DNA from: Plantago major
Lineage: Eukaryota > Streptophyta > Magnoliopsida > Lamiales > Plantaginaceae
Assembly (NCBI GenBank): GCA_026545765.1
Contig: CM048842.1
Location: 30,553,167-30,617,166 of the forward strand
Direction: 5' to 3'
DNA: 64,000 bases
In this document: piece by piece, positions 1-10,381 of the stretch
Layout: each line of letters begins with the position of its first letter
Position numbering within the stretch: the first letter of the stretch is position 1
The notes under the pieces: generated by a model
Seen by the model: only the letters and a program-made list of their open reading frames with translations
The model's database searches: none
Told to the model about the DNA's origin: nothing
Translations under genes and position numbers: made by a program

Positions 1-2577
1 TTAGAGGCTAATATGATAGATAGGATCTGGCATAAGATAATTATACATTATGATTAAAATAAATTCAATTAGATACATAGACATTTCTCTATATATATTT
101 GCTATGCTATGACAATCAATAAGGGGTGAGGACAGTCTGTAGCTCATGTGGCATGTATTTTCGTAGGCCGATATTCAGTCATGGTTAATTAAGTATATTA
201 ATTTTAAGAGAGTTAGCAGCAAAAAAAGGTTCAAACTTTTAGTATTGGATAAAGTTATAATGAAAATAAATTATAGTTATAATGAGAATAAGTTTGAGTA
301 TACATCTCCAGTAAAATTAAAACATTTTGTTATAATAGATAGATGTTGATAAAGGGGATTATATACTCCAAGGACAACTACTAAGATGATCCAATCATAT
401 ACTAATGTTTTTCGGCAAAAAAACATTTGCCTCTAGAAGTTTGTTTATGCGGTTTGCTCCCAATATTTGGTAGGTTGCAAGTTGTTCCCGGAACTTTTAA
501 ATGTGTTACATGTACCCTTTATAATTTTTTATGATTGGTGGTGTGATACGCACTCCGACTATGGGTCTCGCAACCTGGGGTTAATTCGCAACACATTTAA
601 AGTTCAGGGGCCAACTCACAATCTAGCAAAGATTAAGGGGCAAACAACACATACATATAAATTTCAAGGGCCAAAACGCTTTTTAGCCTTTTCATATGAG
701 CAAACGTTTAAAGTTGTGTTAGTTTGTATTCTATGAATGAAGTTAAATCTAAGGGATTTGCACATTGATACATATTCATGTACCATAATATCTTAGTTAG
801 AAAAGAATCATATCATATACAATAAGATTGTAAATTTCATACAATATATGTATACATAAATGTAACATTTTATGGTTTAGTTAGTTAAAGTAGTACTTTT
901 TTTAGAGGGATATGCTAGAGGTATGGTTGCCAAAAAAGCCAACGTAACACTAGAATTATGTTTGTAAAATAATATTTTTATTTTTTTTCGGACCACATAA
1001 CATCATGGGGTTGGTTTGGAACCTAACATGCTAATTGCGTTATACACTTTTGTATTTTATTTTGATTCGACTTTGAGGGATACAATTTTTTGAAACATGT
1101 ATCAGTTACTAATTAACGGGTCGTTACGGGCAAAGGATCCAATTTAAAATAAATTACGTGTTGTTAACCCGTCAGAACATGTACAAGTTTCGGTTGAATC
1201 TTACCGCTTCATAAGCATTTCAATCATGGTGAGTCGTATTTTACATTTTCTAGCATACAAAAAGACTTAGAAAGTGTTTGATATAGAGTTAAAACTTTGA
1301 ATCAAGAAAAAATTTAGGTGTTTGAACTAGGTTTTATTGATTTTGGTCGAGAACCTAATACTATGTAAATGATTTAGTATTGGATAGAGAAGGACTACCA
1401 ATTTAAATTACAACCAACGTTGTTTACTCTGAAATTTGACTCTCTTATTTTTTATTACTTTCTTAGGTCCTCTCCTTACAATTTATTATTAAAAGAATAA
1501 CACTGCCATTTGCTTAAGATTTAAAGTGTAAGAAGTTTTTGAAAGTTACATTAATTTGTAATCATTCCTAAAAAATATAAGAACAAGCTTTTATTTTTTA
1601 ACAAGCTAACCAAGTTAGGTTGTTATCATATAGCTGATTTATAAAGCTGCGTATTTACGCAAATAGCTTTTTATTACTCAATTTTAAAGAAAAAAGAAGC
1701 CTATGGTGCTTAAAAAGCTAGCTGAAAATGTCACTTTCAGCAATATATACGCGCGCACAGACTTTTATCAATATACATTGTGTGATTAGATCACAAAAAT
1801 GTTTGTAGTTTGTACGGAGTTAATATTAGATGATCTAGACTATTGGAGTTGACTTTTATTCAATGAGTAACTTTTAACAGAAACAGTATTTGGGTGAGTA
1901 CAAATTAAACATCACTTATTTTGTTCTAAACATCGCATATTTAACTATAAATATCATATGTTAATAAATGCATGTAGTATATGTTTACTATGCACACGTG
2001 ATTTTTGCAGTTAAATACGTTAATATATGATGTTGAGTTGGTCTCTCTGAAAGACACTCTCTTGCAAAAATTTATACTAATTAATTAATTGGTTTTATAT
2101 TTAGAAATGTATATATCTGAAACAAAGAAGTTGTAAACACGTATAGGTAGGTAGCTTTTGTAAACCTGGAACTGGAATATATGACAAGGATCATCAATAA
2201 TCATTCATGTGCCCATGAATAAACTAGTCTATTGACCTAAATATACAAGGAATTAATCAAGTATACTGTAGTCTGTATATGATTGTGAACCCACGTTCTA
2301 GCTTGTCTTCCTAATTAACTTCAGCAAACCATATATTGTCGAGAGAGAATCAAGTATCGAACATTATAATAATGTAAAAGTTATATGTCAAACATTCCGT
2401 AGTTCGTAGATGTTTGACAAACTCACTCGGTCTCACGTTGTGAATGGGTTTTTCATATACATGGCTGGCATGGGATATCATATATGAAGATTATTTAATG
2501 AATCAGACAATTCTTTTGTCCTTGTACCTAACAATATTGTCCAACTAAATGCCTCTAGGCCCTCTACACCTTGTGTT
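1..2577. other. AT-rich intergenic DNA upstream of the phytocyanin gene
   Basis: No supportable gene was found. The stretch is AT-rich, with long T and A runs and stop codons in all frames. A reading frame at 467-736 has no recognisable domain and biased, repeat-like content. A small imperfect duplication of a TTATAATGA(A/G)AATAA word lies near 250-295, and alternating purine-pyrimidine DNA (TATACGCGCGCACA) near 1746-1760. The last few hundred bases would hold the promoter of the downstream gene. Confidence 0.6.
590..680. repeat. Short divergent tandem repeat, about 30-bp period
   Basis: Three related words, CAGGGGCCAAC near 605, TAAGGGGCAAAC near 634 and TCAAGGGCCAAAAC near 664, are spaced about 30 bp apart. 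This type of sequence is common near the ends of degraded plant DNA transposons, but no terminal inverted repeat or target duplication was found, so no family is assigned. Confidence 0.35.
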
Positions 2578-2586
2578 CTATATATA
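2578..2586 (+). promoter_or_regulatory. Probable TATA box of the phytocyanin gene
   Basis: CTATATATA lies 37-45 bp before the first ATG at 2623. A start site about 30 bp downstream would leave a leader of only 10-20 nt. A second in-frame ATG at 2635 would give a slightly longer leader and still keep the signal peptide. Confidence 0.5.
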
Positions 2587-2622
2587 CAAAGCTGATGTTG
2601 TTTCTTCAACAGATTTGAGGCA

Positions 2623-3584
2623 ATGGAATTGAAAATGTTGAAACCTTTGGTGACAATCTTCTTGTGTGCTTTGGTCACAAACTTGTCTGTGGCAACAGAT
2701 TACATTGTTGGAGGTCCCAATGGCAATGGTTGGTCACAAAGCACCGATTTTCAAACTTGGGCATCTTCAATAACCTTCCTTCAGGGAGATAACTTGGGTC
2801 AGTTACTACTCTACTCTTATTATTACCCGCAATTTCAGTTCCAATCTATCGTAATCCAGCCAAATTAAAAGTCGAGATTTAATTAAACAACAGGAAAATC
2901 ATATCCATCCCACAGAGAGTATGGCACACTGATTCTTTATACTAGTTGTGATATGACTCGTGTTGTTCTGGAAAATCAAGTAATTCATGATTGTTTTACA
3001 ATGCAGTGTTCAGGTTCACAATAAACCATGATGTTGCTGAAGTATCAAAAGCAGACTATGATTCCTGCACATTAACCAATCCTTTGCAAACACCTTTAAG
3101 CGGAGGCCAATGTCATCCCTCTCGACACCCCTGGGACGAGGTACTTCATCTGTCAAACATCAGGACACTGCATCACTGGCATGAAACTCGAAATCAACAC
3201 ACTTCCCAATACTACACCTCCACCAGAAGCCGTTCCAGAATCGCCACCCCCAACCACTCCTTCGGTTCCATCAACTACAGCCCCTCCTCTGGCAGCACCA
3301 ACAAGTCCTGGAGTTCTACCAATGCCACCTGCTGCGACGCCTCCAACAATTCAACCACACCCACCTACCAAGAGTATCAGTCCCTCGCTTTCCCCAAGCA
3401 CAGTCGTCACATTCCGTCTGCTCCAAAGCTATCTCCTTCATCTACGCCGTCAACCAGCATTCCTCCTCTAAGTGGTTCGTCAATTTCCCCTGCACCAATG
3501 TCTTCAAACGCCAGAGCAAATGTGATGTCGGGTCTATTGGCTTTCACTGCTTCAATGCTGATAATGATCAAAATCTTTCATTGA
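2623..3584 (+). CDS. Uclacyanin-like phytocyanin, GPI-anchor type, two exons, frame broken twice as assembled
   Basis: Phytocyanins are small secreted plant proteins with a type-1 copper site, usually tethered to the outer plasma membrane; proposed roles are in redox and cell-wall processes. Exon 1 (2623-2797) encodes a signal peptide of about 24 residues and the mature start TDYIVGGPNGNGW. The intron 2798-3006 begins GTCAGT and ends GCAG; splicing joins GDNL to VFRFTINHDV in phase. The first copper ligand is the His of INHD, and YDSC holds a disulfide cysteine. Near 3095-3105 the frame shifts by one; the new frame carries the other ligands, Cys of YFIC, His of SGHC and Met of GMKLE, then a Pro/Ser/Thr-rich arabinogalactan-like region. 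Near 3395-3430 it shifts back, ending in a Ser/Pro stretch and a hydrophobic tail typical of a GPI signal, with a stop at 3584. Met at the axial position favours uclacyanin over stellacyanin. The two compensating shifts mean a young pseudogene or assembly errors. Confidence 0.75.
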
Positions 3585-3659
3585 TATACTATATCATAAC
3601 ATTCCATGACATCAACAAGTTGTTTTCCTCAAGTTAACAGTCGATTAGTCCTGATCATC
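3585..3659. other. 3' flank of the phytocyanin gene
   Basis: Short non-coding stretch between the phytocyanin stop codon and the first sequence attributable to Copia element F. It may hold the 3' UTR; no clear polyadenylation signal was assigned. Confidence 0.35.
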
Positions 3660-3932
3660 TGTTATCAGGATGTTGTGCATCAACATTCAATTATCTATGT
3701 CTTGATCAGCAATATTTTTTATTTACTATTTGTGATTTTAAACAAGTTGAAGTCCAGATTTCTCAATTTCCTGGTGTTGATTATTGTTGCGATTTAAACA
3801 CAATCTATAGCAATCAATCTTCAATTCCGATCAATGAACGTAAAACTCCGATCAAACACAGCAAAACACATTTTGCTGTGTTTATTTCTTCTTCTCTTCA
3901 ACCTTTCATCACCACATTCAATATAATCTACA
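3660..3932 (-). repeat. 3' LTR of Copia element F (left boundary uncertain)
   Basis: The right edge is well defined: CTACA at 3928-3932 is followed by AATCTCCACCTT, the reverse complement of a typical Copia polypurine tract ending GGTGGAGATT. On the minus strand the LTR therefore begins TGTAGATTAT. The left edge cannot be fixed because the partner LTR lies outside the window; TG dinucleotides at about 3659 and 3671 are candidates. The segment contains a perfect hairpin at 3854-3883. Confidence 0.45.
3854..3883. repeat. Perfect 13-bp inverted repeat with a 4-nt loop in the F LTR
   Basis: AAACACAGCAAAA (3854-3866), loop CACA, then TTTTGCTGTGTTT (3871-3883). It lies about 50 bp inside the LTR terminus, in a region expected to influence transcription or RNA structure. 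Its function is unknown. Confidence 0.6.
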
Positions 3933-3944
3933 AATCTCCACCTT
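3933..3944 (-). other. Polypurine tract of element F
   Basis: On the minus strand this reads AAGGTGGAGATT directly before the LTR terminus TGTAG. This is the usual plus-strand priming site of plant Copia elements, and it fixes the orientation of F as minus. Confidence 0.65.
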
Positions 3945-3981
3945 AGATTGAATTACTCTCTGATTAGCTCCAATCCACTCC

Positions 3982-5560
3982 TTAAGGTTGGAGCAAACCC
4001 TTCCGCACTTTTATCAAAGAAGAATACAACTGGAACTTAGCAATAGGCAAATATTTTGTTAAAATATCTGCCATGTTCTCAGAAGTGTGAACTTTCTCTA
4101 CTTTGATACTTCCTTCAGCTATAACATCTCTGATGTAATATAGTCTCACATCAATGTGTTTTGTCCTTTCGTGATGATACACCTGATGTTTAGCTAGCTT
4201 AATAGCAATTTGATTGTCATAGAATATAGTAACACAACTCTGATTAAAACCAAGCTCCTTCAATAATCCTTTAAGCCATAATGCTTCCTTCATTGACTCT
4301 GTGAGTGCTACAAACTCTGCCTCAGTAGTACATAGAGCCACCACTGATTGTTGAGAACTCTTCCAGCTAATTGATGTGCCATAGAGAGTAAATACATAAC
4401 ATGTATTAGACTTTCTTGTGTCAGGATTAGAAGCAAAATCTACATCCACATAACCTACTAAAGGTTGATCATTATCCTCAAAGAACATTAAAATACAATC
4501 TACAGTTCCTTTAATGAATCTCAGCACCCCTTTAACTGCTTCCCAATGAATATAGCTAGGATTGTTTATGAATCTGCTTATAACACTCATAACATAGGCT
4601 AAATCAGGTATGCAACATACCATTGTGTACATGTTGCTACCAACTGCACTAGCATATGGTATTGTCTCCATTCTCTGCATTTCTTCTTCATTACTTGGAC
4701 ATTGAGTAGCTGAGACTTTAACACTTTGATTGATAGGAACAGATGCATGTTTAGATTCATGCATTTTGAATTTATGCAACACTTTAGTCAAGTAGATCGT
4801 CTGAGTAAGTGTAATAACTCTCTGATCAGTGCTTCAGCATATATCCATACCCAATATTATCTTAGCATATCCAAGATCCTTCATCTCAAATTCCTTATTG
4901 AGATCTATCTTTACTTGATCTATCATGGACTTGCATTTTCCTGCAACTAAGATATCATCAACATAGAGTAGCAAGTATAGATAGCCAGTGTTATGATCCC
5001 TTTCTAATAGATACAGCTATCATAGCAACTCCTCATGAATCCAACAGAGATAACAAACTCATCAAACCTCTTATACCATTGTCTGGGAGACTGCTTGAGA
5101 CCATACAGAGATTTCTTCAATAAACAAGCCTTAGTGATTGCATTATTCACTTTTACTCCATCAGGTATCTTCATGTATATGTCTTCCTCATGAAGAAAGA
5201 CTGTCTTCACATCCATTTGCTGTAGATAGAGACAAAATTGAGTAATAATTGACAGCAAAATTCTGATTGAAGTGTGTTTCACAACTGGAGAAAATATTTC
5301 ATTATAATTTATCCTTTCTCTTTGTGTGAACCCCTTAGCAACCAGTCTTGCTTTAAATCGCACATTTCCACCAATTGCAGACTCATATTTCTTCTTGAAG
5401 ATCCATTTACACCCCCACTAACTTTGAATTTTTAGGAGCTGTGACAATACACCATGTATTGTTCTTGTGTAAAGATTCAAGCTCTTCTTGAATTGCATTT
5501 ATCCACTAATGCTTCTCTTTACCTGTTACAGCTTCTGTATAACTTGTTTGGTTCTGGATA
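3982..5560 (-). pseudogene. RT-RNase H remnant of Copia element F
   Basis: Reverse transcriptase copies element RNA to DNA and RNase H removes the RNA strand. The 3982-4791 frame covers the end of RT and all of RNase H, with the usual Copia landmarks: a PYASAVGSNMY region, SWKSSQQSVVALCTTEAEF around an RNase H acid, and TKHIDVR with HTSENMADILTK at the C-terminus. Upstream, 5004-5363 holds RT fingers and palm ([30 protein letters not shown]). The Y-V-D-D active-site tetrad is encoded near 4950-4965, between the two frames. Several frameshifts and stops separate the pieces. The sequence style (TTEAEF, LTESMKEALWLKGL) fits the Tork group and is clearly different from elements A-E. An old, dead copy. 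Confidence 0.85.
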
Positions 5561-5595
5561 ACACATATCTTCAGCTATACTGAGAGCATAAGAAA

Positions 5596-6027
5596 TCATG
5601 TATGAATTTCCAATTCTTCCAAATCCAAACATATCAGGTGCCTGTCAGGTTGATCTTCTGGTTCTCTCAGAGATCTTTTGATTTGAATGATCCAGATCAC
5701 CGTGGATACATCATTATCATCATACACATGTGTATCAGATGCATTTATATCATTGATAGGCTCCACCTCAACCTTGATATCATCATGATTTGCAGCAGTG
5801 ATAACTCCATTAGATGCCTCATCACTAGGAGACACAAGTATCTCAGTATTAGTCCCACCTGTAGACTTGAGTGGCATGATATCTTCATTAAAAATGACAT
5901 TTCTGCTCAACATACATTTCTTTTGATCTATGCTCCATAGCTTGTACCCTTTAACTCCAGTTGGATACCCAAGAAATATGCACTTTAAAGCTCTTGCATC
6001 AAAATCTTGTTTAACATGCACAAGACC
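5596..6027 (-). pseudogene. Integrase C-terminal remnant of Copia element F
   Basis: The minus-strand frame encodes the post-core part of a Copia integrase: KCIFLGYPTGVKGYKLW, then RNVIFNEDI, then an acidic linker leading toward RT. It is interrupted at 6032 by element C, so the catalytic D,D,E core and everything upstream (gag-pre-integrase, protease, gag) would resume only beyond the far end of C, outside this window. The apparent N-terminal extension of this frame to 6108 is LTR sequence of C and not F protein. Confidence 0.8.
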
Positions 6028-6032
6028 AAGAC

Positions 6033-7146
6033 TGTTGGTCCAGATAACGGCAAAGTAAAAGACTGGAGGGGGGGTGAATAGTCTTTTAAAACTTTTGTCG
6101 ATAAACACAGTTTCTCAGATATCTATGTAGATATCTGATACTTAATTTCAGAGAGTGGAAGACTTTTATGTGATAAGTGCACATGCTCAGCAAGATGTGT
6201 GTAAGTACTTTGCAAGATAAGTAAAGCAAGTAATAAACTGCAGAAAGTAAATAACACAAGTCCTTTTATAGTGGTATCTGAAGGTATGAATCCTTCAACT
6301 AATCCACTTCGCCTTTCTCAAACCTAGAATCCACTAAGATGTATAAATGAGTTAACCTTACAGATATCTTCTCTTGATTCCTAAATACACCAGTTCCCAA
6401 CCAAGTGTTCCCCCGAGTTATTCCCTCAACTTTCACAGCCCAAGTACTTCCTGCAGTAAACCTTTTGAGCTATTCCTTAGCTTCCCAAGCTCAAGATTTC
6501 GTGCTCAAGAACCTTGGAGTTATTCCTTAGTTTCCCAAACTAAGTACTTCCTATACCCACGCCTAATATGGTGTCAGTTTAGGTTTGTTTGTCGTGAGCT
6601 TCTTAAATAACTTATTTAGTTATTCAGATAGCTCTATGAATCAAGTATACTTAATACACTTTTCAATGTATGGTATCTTGTTCTCATCGACCCAAGTTCA
6701 TCAGAAGTGTTCCAGAGAATGAATCTCAGATATGAAATCTTAGTTCAACTCCTTCACAGATAACAATGCTTGTTAAGGATCAAAACACTTAGAACTTTTG
6801 TGCTACTTAGAATCAAGAGCTTTGGTCGCAACAGAATGCTTGAAGGTAAGTAGTTTGCTTGAGAGAGCTTGTGTGTGAGTATTCAATGTAAGTTCAGTGT
6901 TATGTGTGTGTGTTCTCAAGCAGTCTAAGTGTTGATATTTATAGATGAATTTGAGTGCCGTTTGAATAGTATCCGTTAGTTTAAATCAAATCAAACTATC
7001 GATATCAATATAGTATCAGAAAGGTTTGTCTTCTTCTTCAGAAGCTACCATTTTTGTTCATACATTTCTGTTTGCGCATTTAATGCACTGTACTATATTT
7101 TGTACAATAGTGCCAACGGAACTATGCATGGTATCAGAGTTCTTTA
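6033..7146 (-). repeat. Truncated LTR of element C (subfamily B)
   Basis: It begins TGTTGGTCCAGATAACGGC, the internal-side LTR terminus in reverse orientation, immediately after AAGAC (6028-6032), the presumed target duplication in element F. It includes a run of seven G, several AGATATCTG-type palindromes and three units of the LTR minisatellite (about 6395-6560). At 7146 it is cut by element D; the rest of C must lie beyond the right end of D, outside the window. Confidence 0.8.
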
Positions 7147-8559
7147 TGTTGGTCCAGATAACGGCAAAGTAAAAGACTAGAGGGAGGGGGTGAATAGTCT
7201 TTTAAAAACTTTTGTCGATAAACACAGTTTCTCAGATATTTGTGTAGATATCTGATACTTAATTTCAGAGAGCGGAAGACTTTTATGTGATAAGTGCACG
7301 TGCTCAGCAAGATGTGTGTAAGTACTTTGCAAGATAAGTAAAGCAAGTAATAAACTGTAGAAAGTAAATAACACAAGTCTTTTTATAGGTATCAAGGTGG
7401 CGAATCCTTCAACTAATCCACTTCGCCTTTCTCGCACCTAGAATCCACTAAGATAGATAAATGAGTTAACCTTATGATATCTTCTTGATTCCTAAATACA
7501 CCAGTTACCAACCAAGTGTTCTCGAGTTATTCCCCATTACAACCAAGCACGCATTTCGTGACGTAAACCTTTTTGAGGTATTCCTTAGCTTCCCAAGCTA
7601 AGTACTTCCTGTGCTCAGCAACCTTGGAGTTATTCCTTAGTTTCCAAAACTAAGTACTTCCTATACTCCACGCCGAATATGGTGTTGGTTTTAGGTTTGT
7701 TTGTCAGGTGAGCTTTTTAAATAAACTTATTCAGTTATTCAGATAGCTCTATGAATCAAGTATACTTAATACACTAATCAATGTATGGTATCTTATTCTC
7801 TACTGACCCAAGTCTATTGTAAGTGTTCCAGAGAATGAATCTCAGATATGAAATCTTAGTTCAACTCCTTCACAGATAACAGTGCTTGTTAAGGATCAGG
7901 ACACTTAAAACTTTTGTGCTACTTAGAATCAAGAGCTTTGGTCGCAACAGAAAGCTTGAAGGTAAGTAGTTGGCTTGAGAGAGCTTGTGTGTGAGTATTC
8001 AATGTAAGTTCAGTGTTAAGTGTCTGTTCTCAAGCAGTCTAAGTGTTGATATTTATAGATGAATTTGAGTGTCGTTTGAATAGTGTCCATTAGGCTTAAA
8101 TCAAATTCAAACTATTGATATCCTAATATAATCAGAGGTGTTTGTCTTCTTCTTCGGTTACCATTTTTTCGTAAATTTCTCATGCATTTAATGCACTCAG
8201 ATTATATTTTGTCCTCAGAGTGCCAACGGAACTATGCATGGTATCGTAGATCTTTACACAATCGTAGTTTTCAAACTTTGCATGTTCTTTTCCATCGATT
8301 ATCACAACTCCAGATACCATTTGTTGAAACAACTTTGTTATAAAATATTTCTTTTTCAGAAACATAGTTTATATTCAAGGTATCTGAGTGTAGATATCTG
8401 TGGGCACTTGTGTTTCTCAGATACCTTTTATTCTCAGATATCTTTTGCAACACTTGTGTTTCGAAACACTTGTTTCTTCAAGATATCTGGACATAGGAAT
8501 CTGAAAAACTTTTGTCTTCAGCAATCTTGTGCAGTCTTCAAATGTTCAAATACGTTGAA
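7147..8559 (-). repeat. Left part of the LTR of element D
   Basis: It starts TGTTGGTCCAG at 7147 after CTTTA (7142-7146), the presumed target duplication in element C. The sequence matches the C and E LTRs: the G-rich tract, the minisatellite, a TATAAAT-type box in reverse, and AGATATCTG words. It stops at TTGAA (8555-8559), where composite A was inserted, and resumes at 54191. Short open frames inside it have no protein similarity that I recognise. Confidence 0.85.
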
Positions 8560-9952
8560 TGTTGGTCCAGATAACGGCAAAGTAAAAGACTGGGGGGGCG
8601 GGGCGTGAATAGTCTTTCAAAACTTTTGTCGAAAAATAGCTTCTCGTAAACCCGGGGTTTCGATACTTAAATTCGAGCGGAAGACTTTAAGATAGGTAAG
8701 TGCGTAAATAATAAGTATGTGTGTGTGCTTTGCTCAAATGTAAATACAGAAGGTAAATAACACAAGAAGCATAGTGGTATCCGGAGGTGGCGAATCCTCC
8801 AACTAATCCACTTCGGTCTTTCCGAGACCTAGAATTCACTAGAATGATAATTGAGTTCACCTTACAATAATCCTATTCTAAGATTCCTAAACAAATGGTT
8901 CCCAACCAAATGTTCCTCTGAGTTATTCCTCCTAGAGCTAAGTACTTCCTACTCGATAACCTTTCGAGTTATTCCCCATTTTCCAAATCAAGTACTTCCT
9001 CTACTCCACGCCTTGATGGTGTTGGTTATAAGGTTTGTCGAAGGCTTCTCAGATAACTTTTCGCTTATGTTTACAGAGAGCCAAATGTAATCGAGACTAC
9101 TTAATACACTTGTTCGTTGAATGGCACCGCTTTTATCGACCCAAGTAATTGATGTCCGCTCGAGAATGAGCTTCGAACGGGTATCCGATAGTTCAACTCT
9201 TTCACTTAATAACAATCTCTTGTTAAGGTTCAGACAACTTAGAACTACTAGTTATTCTTCAAGCAAATGTAAAGCTTTCAAAGGATAGTAGAGTGCTTGA
9301 GAGAATACTTTGCTTGATGGTAAGTTTGCAAGATAGAGCGCCTAAGGTATGTACTTCAAGCATCTAAGTGTGTGATATATATAGATAAATTTGAGAGGCG
9401 CTTGAATTGTATCCGTTGTGCTCTATCAAATTATATCCGCTTATATCTTGAACTATGTACTCGTAAGTCACTATCTCTTGTTTCGTAGAGGACTTGATTT
9501 TTGCAAGATTTCACGATGCATTTAATGCATAGTACTGTTCATTGTCCTTTAGTCTCAATGGATACATGAGCCTTTCTGATGGCTTGCATGCTCCATACTC
9601 ATGATGTCATATGTCCAGAATCATATTTCGAAAGTAAGTGAATATTCTTAAGAAAGGATTAAAGACATAGTCTTTCTGAGTTAGAGTAAAGCTTTGTGTC
9701 TTCATAAACCTTGTGCAATCTTTAGTCTTCTAATCTTTAAAAGCTCCATTGCTAGGATTGATCTTCATGGTCTTCTTGAAATAAAAATTACACTCAGAGA
9801 CCTATAATCCTAATACAAGATTTACTAGAGTAATCATACTCAGTGATTTCTTCTTTTACAATGTTCAAGTGAACCAAGAGTACTTAATCACCTTTCTGGC
9901 TAAGATAAGAACATGTGATGAGTGATCAAAATACTAACGGATATTCCTAATA
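8560..9952 (-). repeat. Left (3') LTR of composite A
   Basis: It starts TGTTGGTCCAG after the TTGAA duplication and ends ATTCCTAATA; the last dinucleotide is TA where the other A LTRs have CA. Length is 1393 bp. Relative to the other two A LTRs it carries many changes of the CAG to CGT and CTG to CG type, for example near 8640-8660 and 9160-9250, so its divergence cannot be used for dating. Confidence 0.85.
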
Positions 9953-9968
9953 AATTTCCCCCTTTTTG
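9953..9968 (-). other. Polypurine tract, left copy of A
   Basis: On the minus strand it reads AAAAAGGGGGAAATT next to the LTR. This is the plus-strand primer site, with the G-run typical of Sirevirus-type elements. Confidence 0.75.
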
Positions 9969-10381
9969 ATCAGTCATCCATGACTATCTTTAAAGTCCTA
10001 TTACAAAATTGTAATCCTGGAAGAGAAAACAATCCACCACTTAATAATTTCAAAAGATATTCAATTTTAGTCAATTATGCGTAAAGTAAACATCAACCAA
10101 ATCACAAGAAGTGATCTTTGCTGATAAGTTCTCATCTATTAAAAAGTATATGAGAGTATGATCTTCAGATAGGTACAGTTTACAGAAAGAGATGCAACTT
10201 TTACATATAGAGAATTTTAGAAACAATCAGCAAGATTACAAAAAGTAACAAAACATACAAAGTAAATTAGAACAAAGGAGTGTCCAAGCTCCAAGAGAGT
10301 ATTCTAATGTTACTAGTCTTCAAGTCTTCAGAAATGCAACTTGGGTTCAAATACCTCAAGTTCTTCAGCACCCTTTTTGGA
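9969..10381 (-). other. Non-coding 3' region between ORF2 stop and polypurine tract (left A)
   Basis: About 410 bp without a coding frame, nearly the same as 24402-24812. It would be the 3' UTR of the ORF2 transcript. No further structure was recognised. Confidence 0.5.

Noticed and set aside
467..736. 89-residue open frame in the left intergenic region
   Set aside because: It overlaps a short tandem repeat, has no recognisable domain, no TATA box at a fitting distance and atypical composition. Probably chance.
5596..6108. Integrase-like frame extended to 6108
   Set aside because: Residues upstream of 6027 come from the C LTR, in phase by chance; it is not a fusion protein.
8234..8608. 124-residue plus-strand frame in the D LTR, running into the A LTR
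   Set aside because: It crosses an insertion junction and lies in LTR sequence; no similarity to any protein family. A chance frame.
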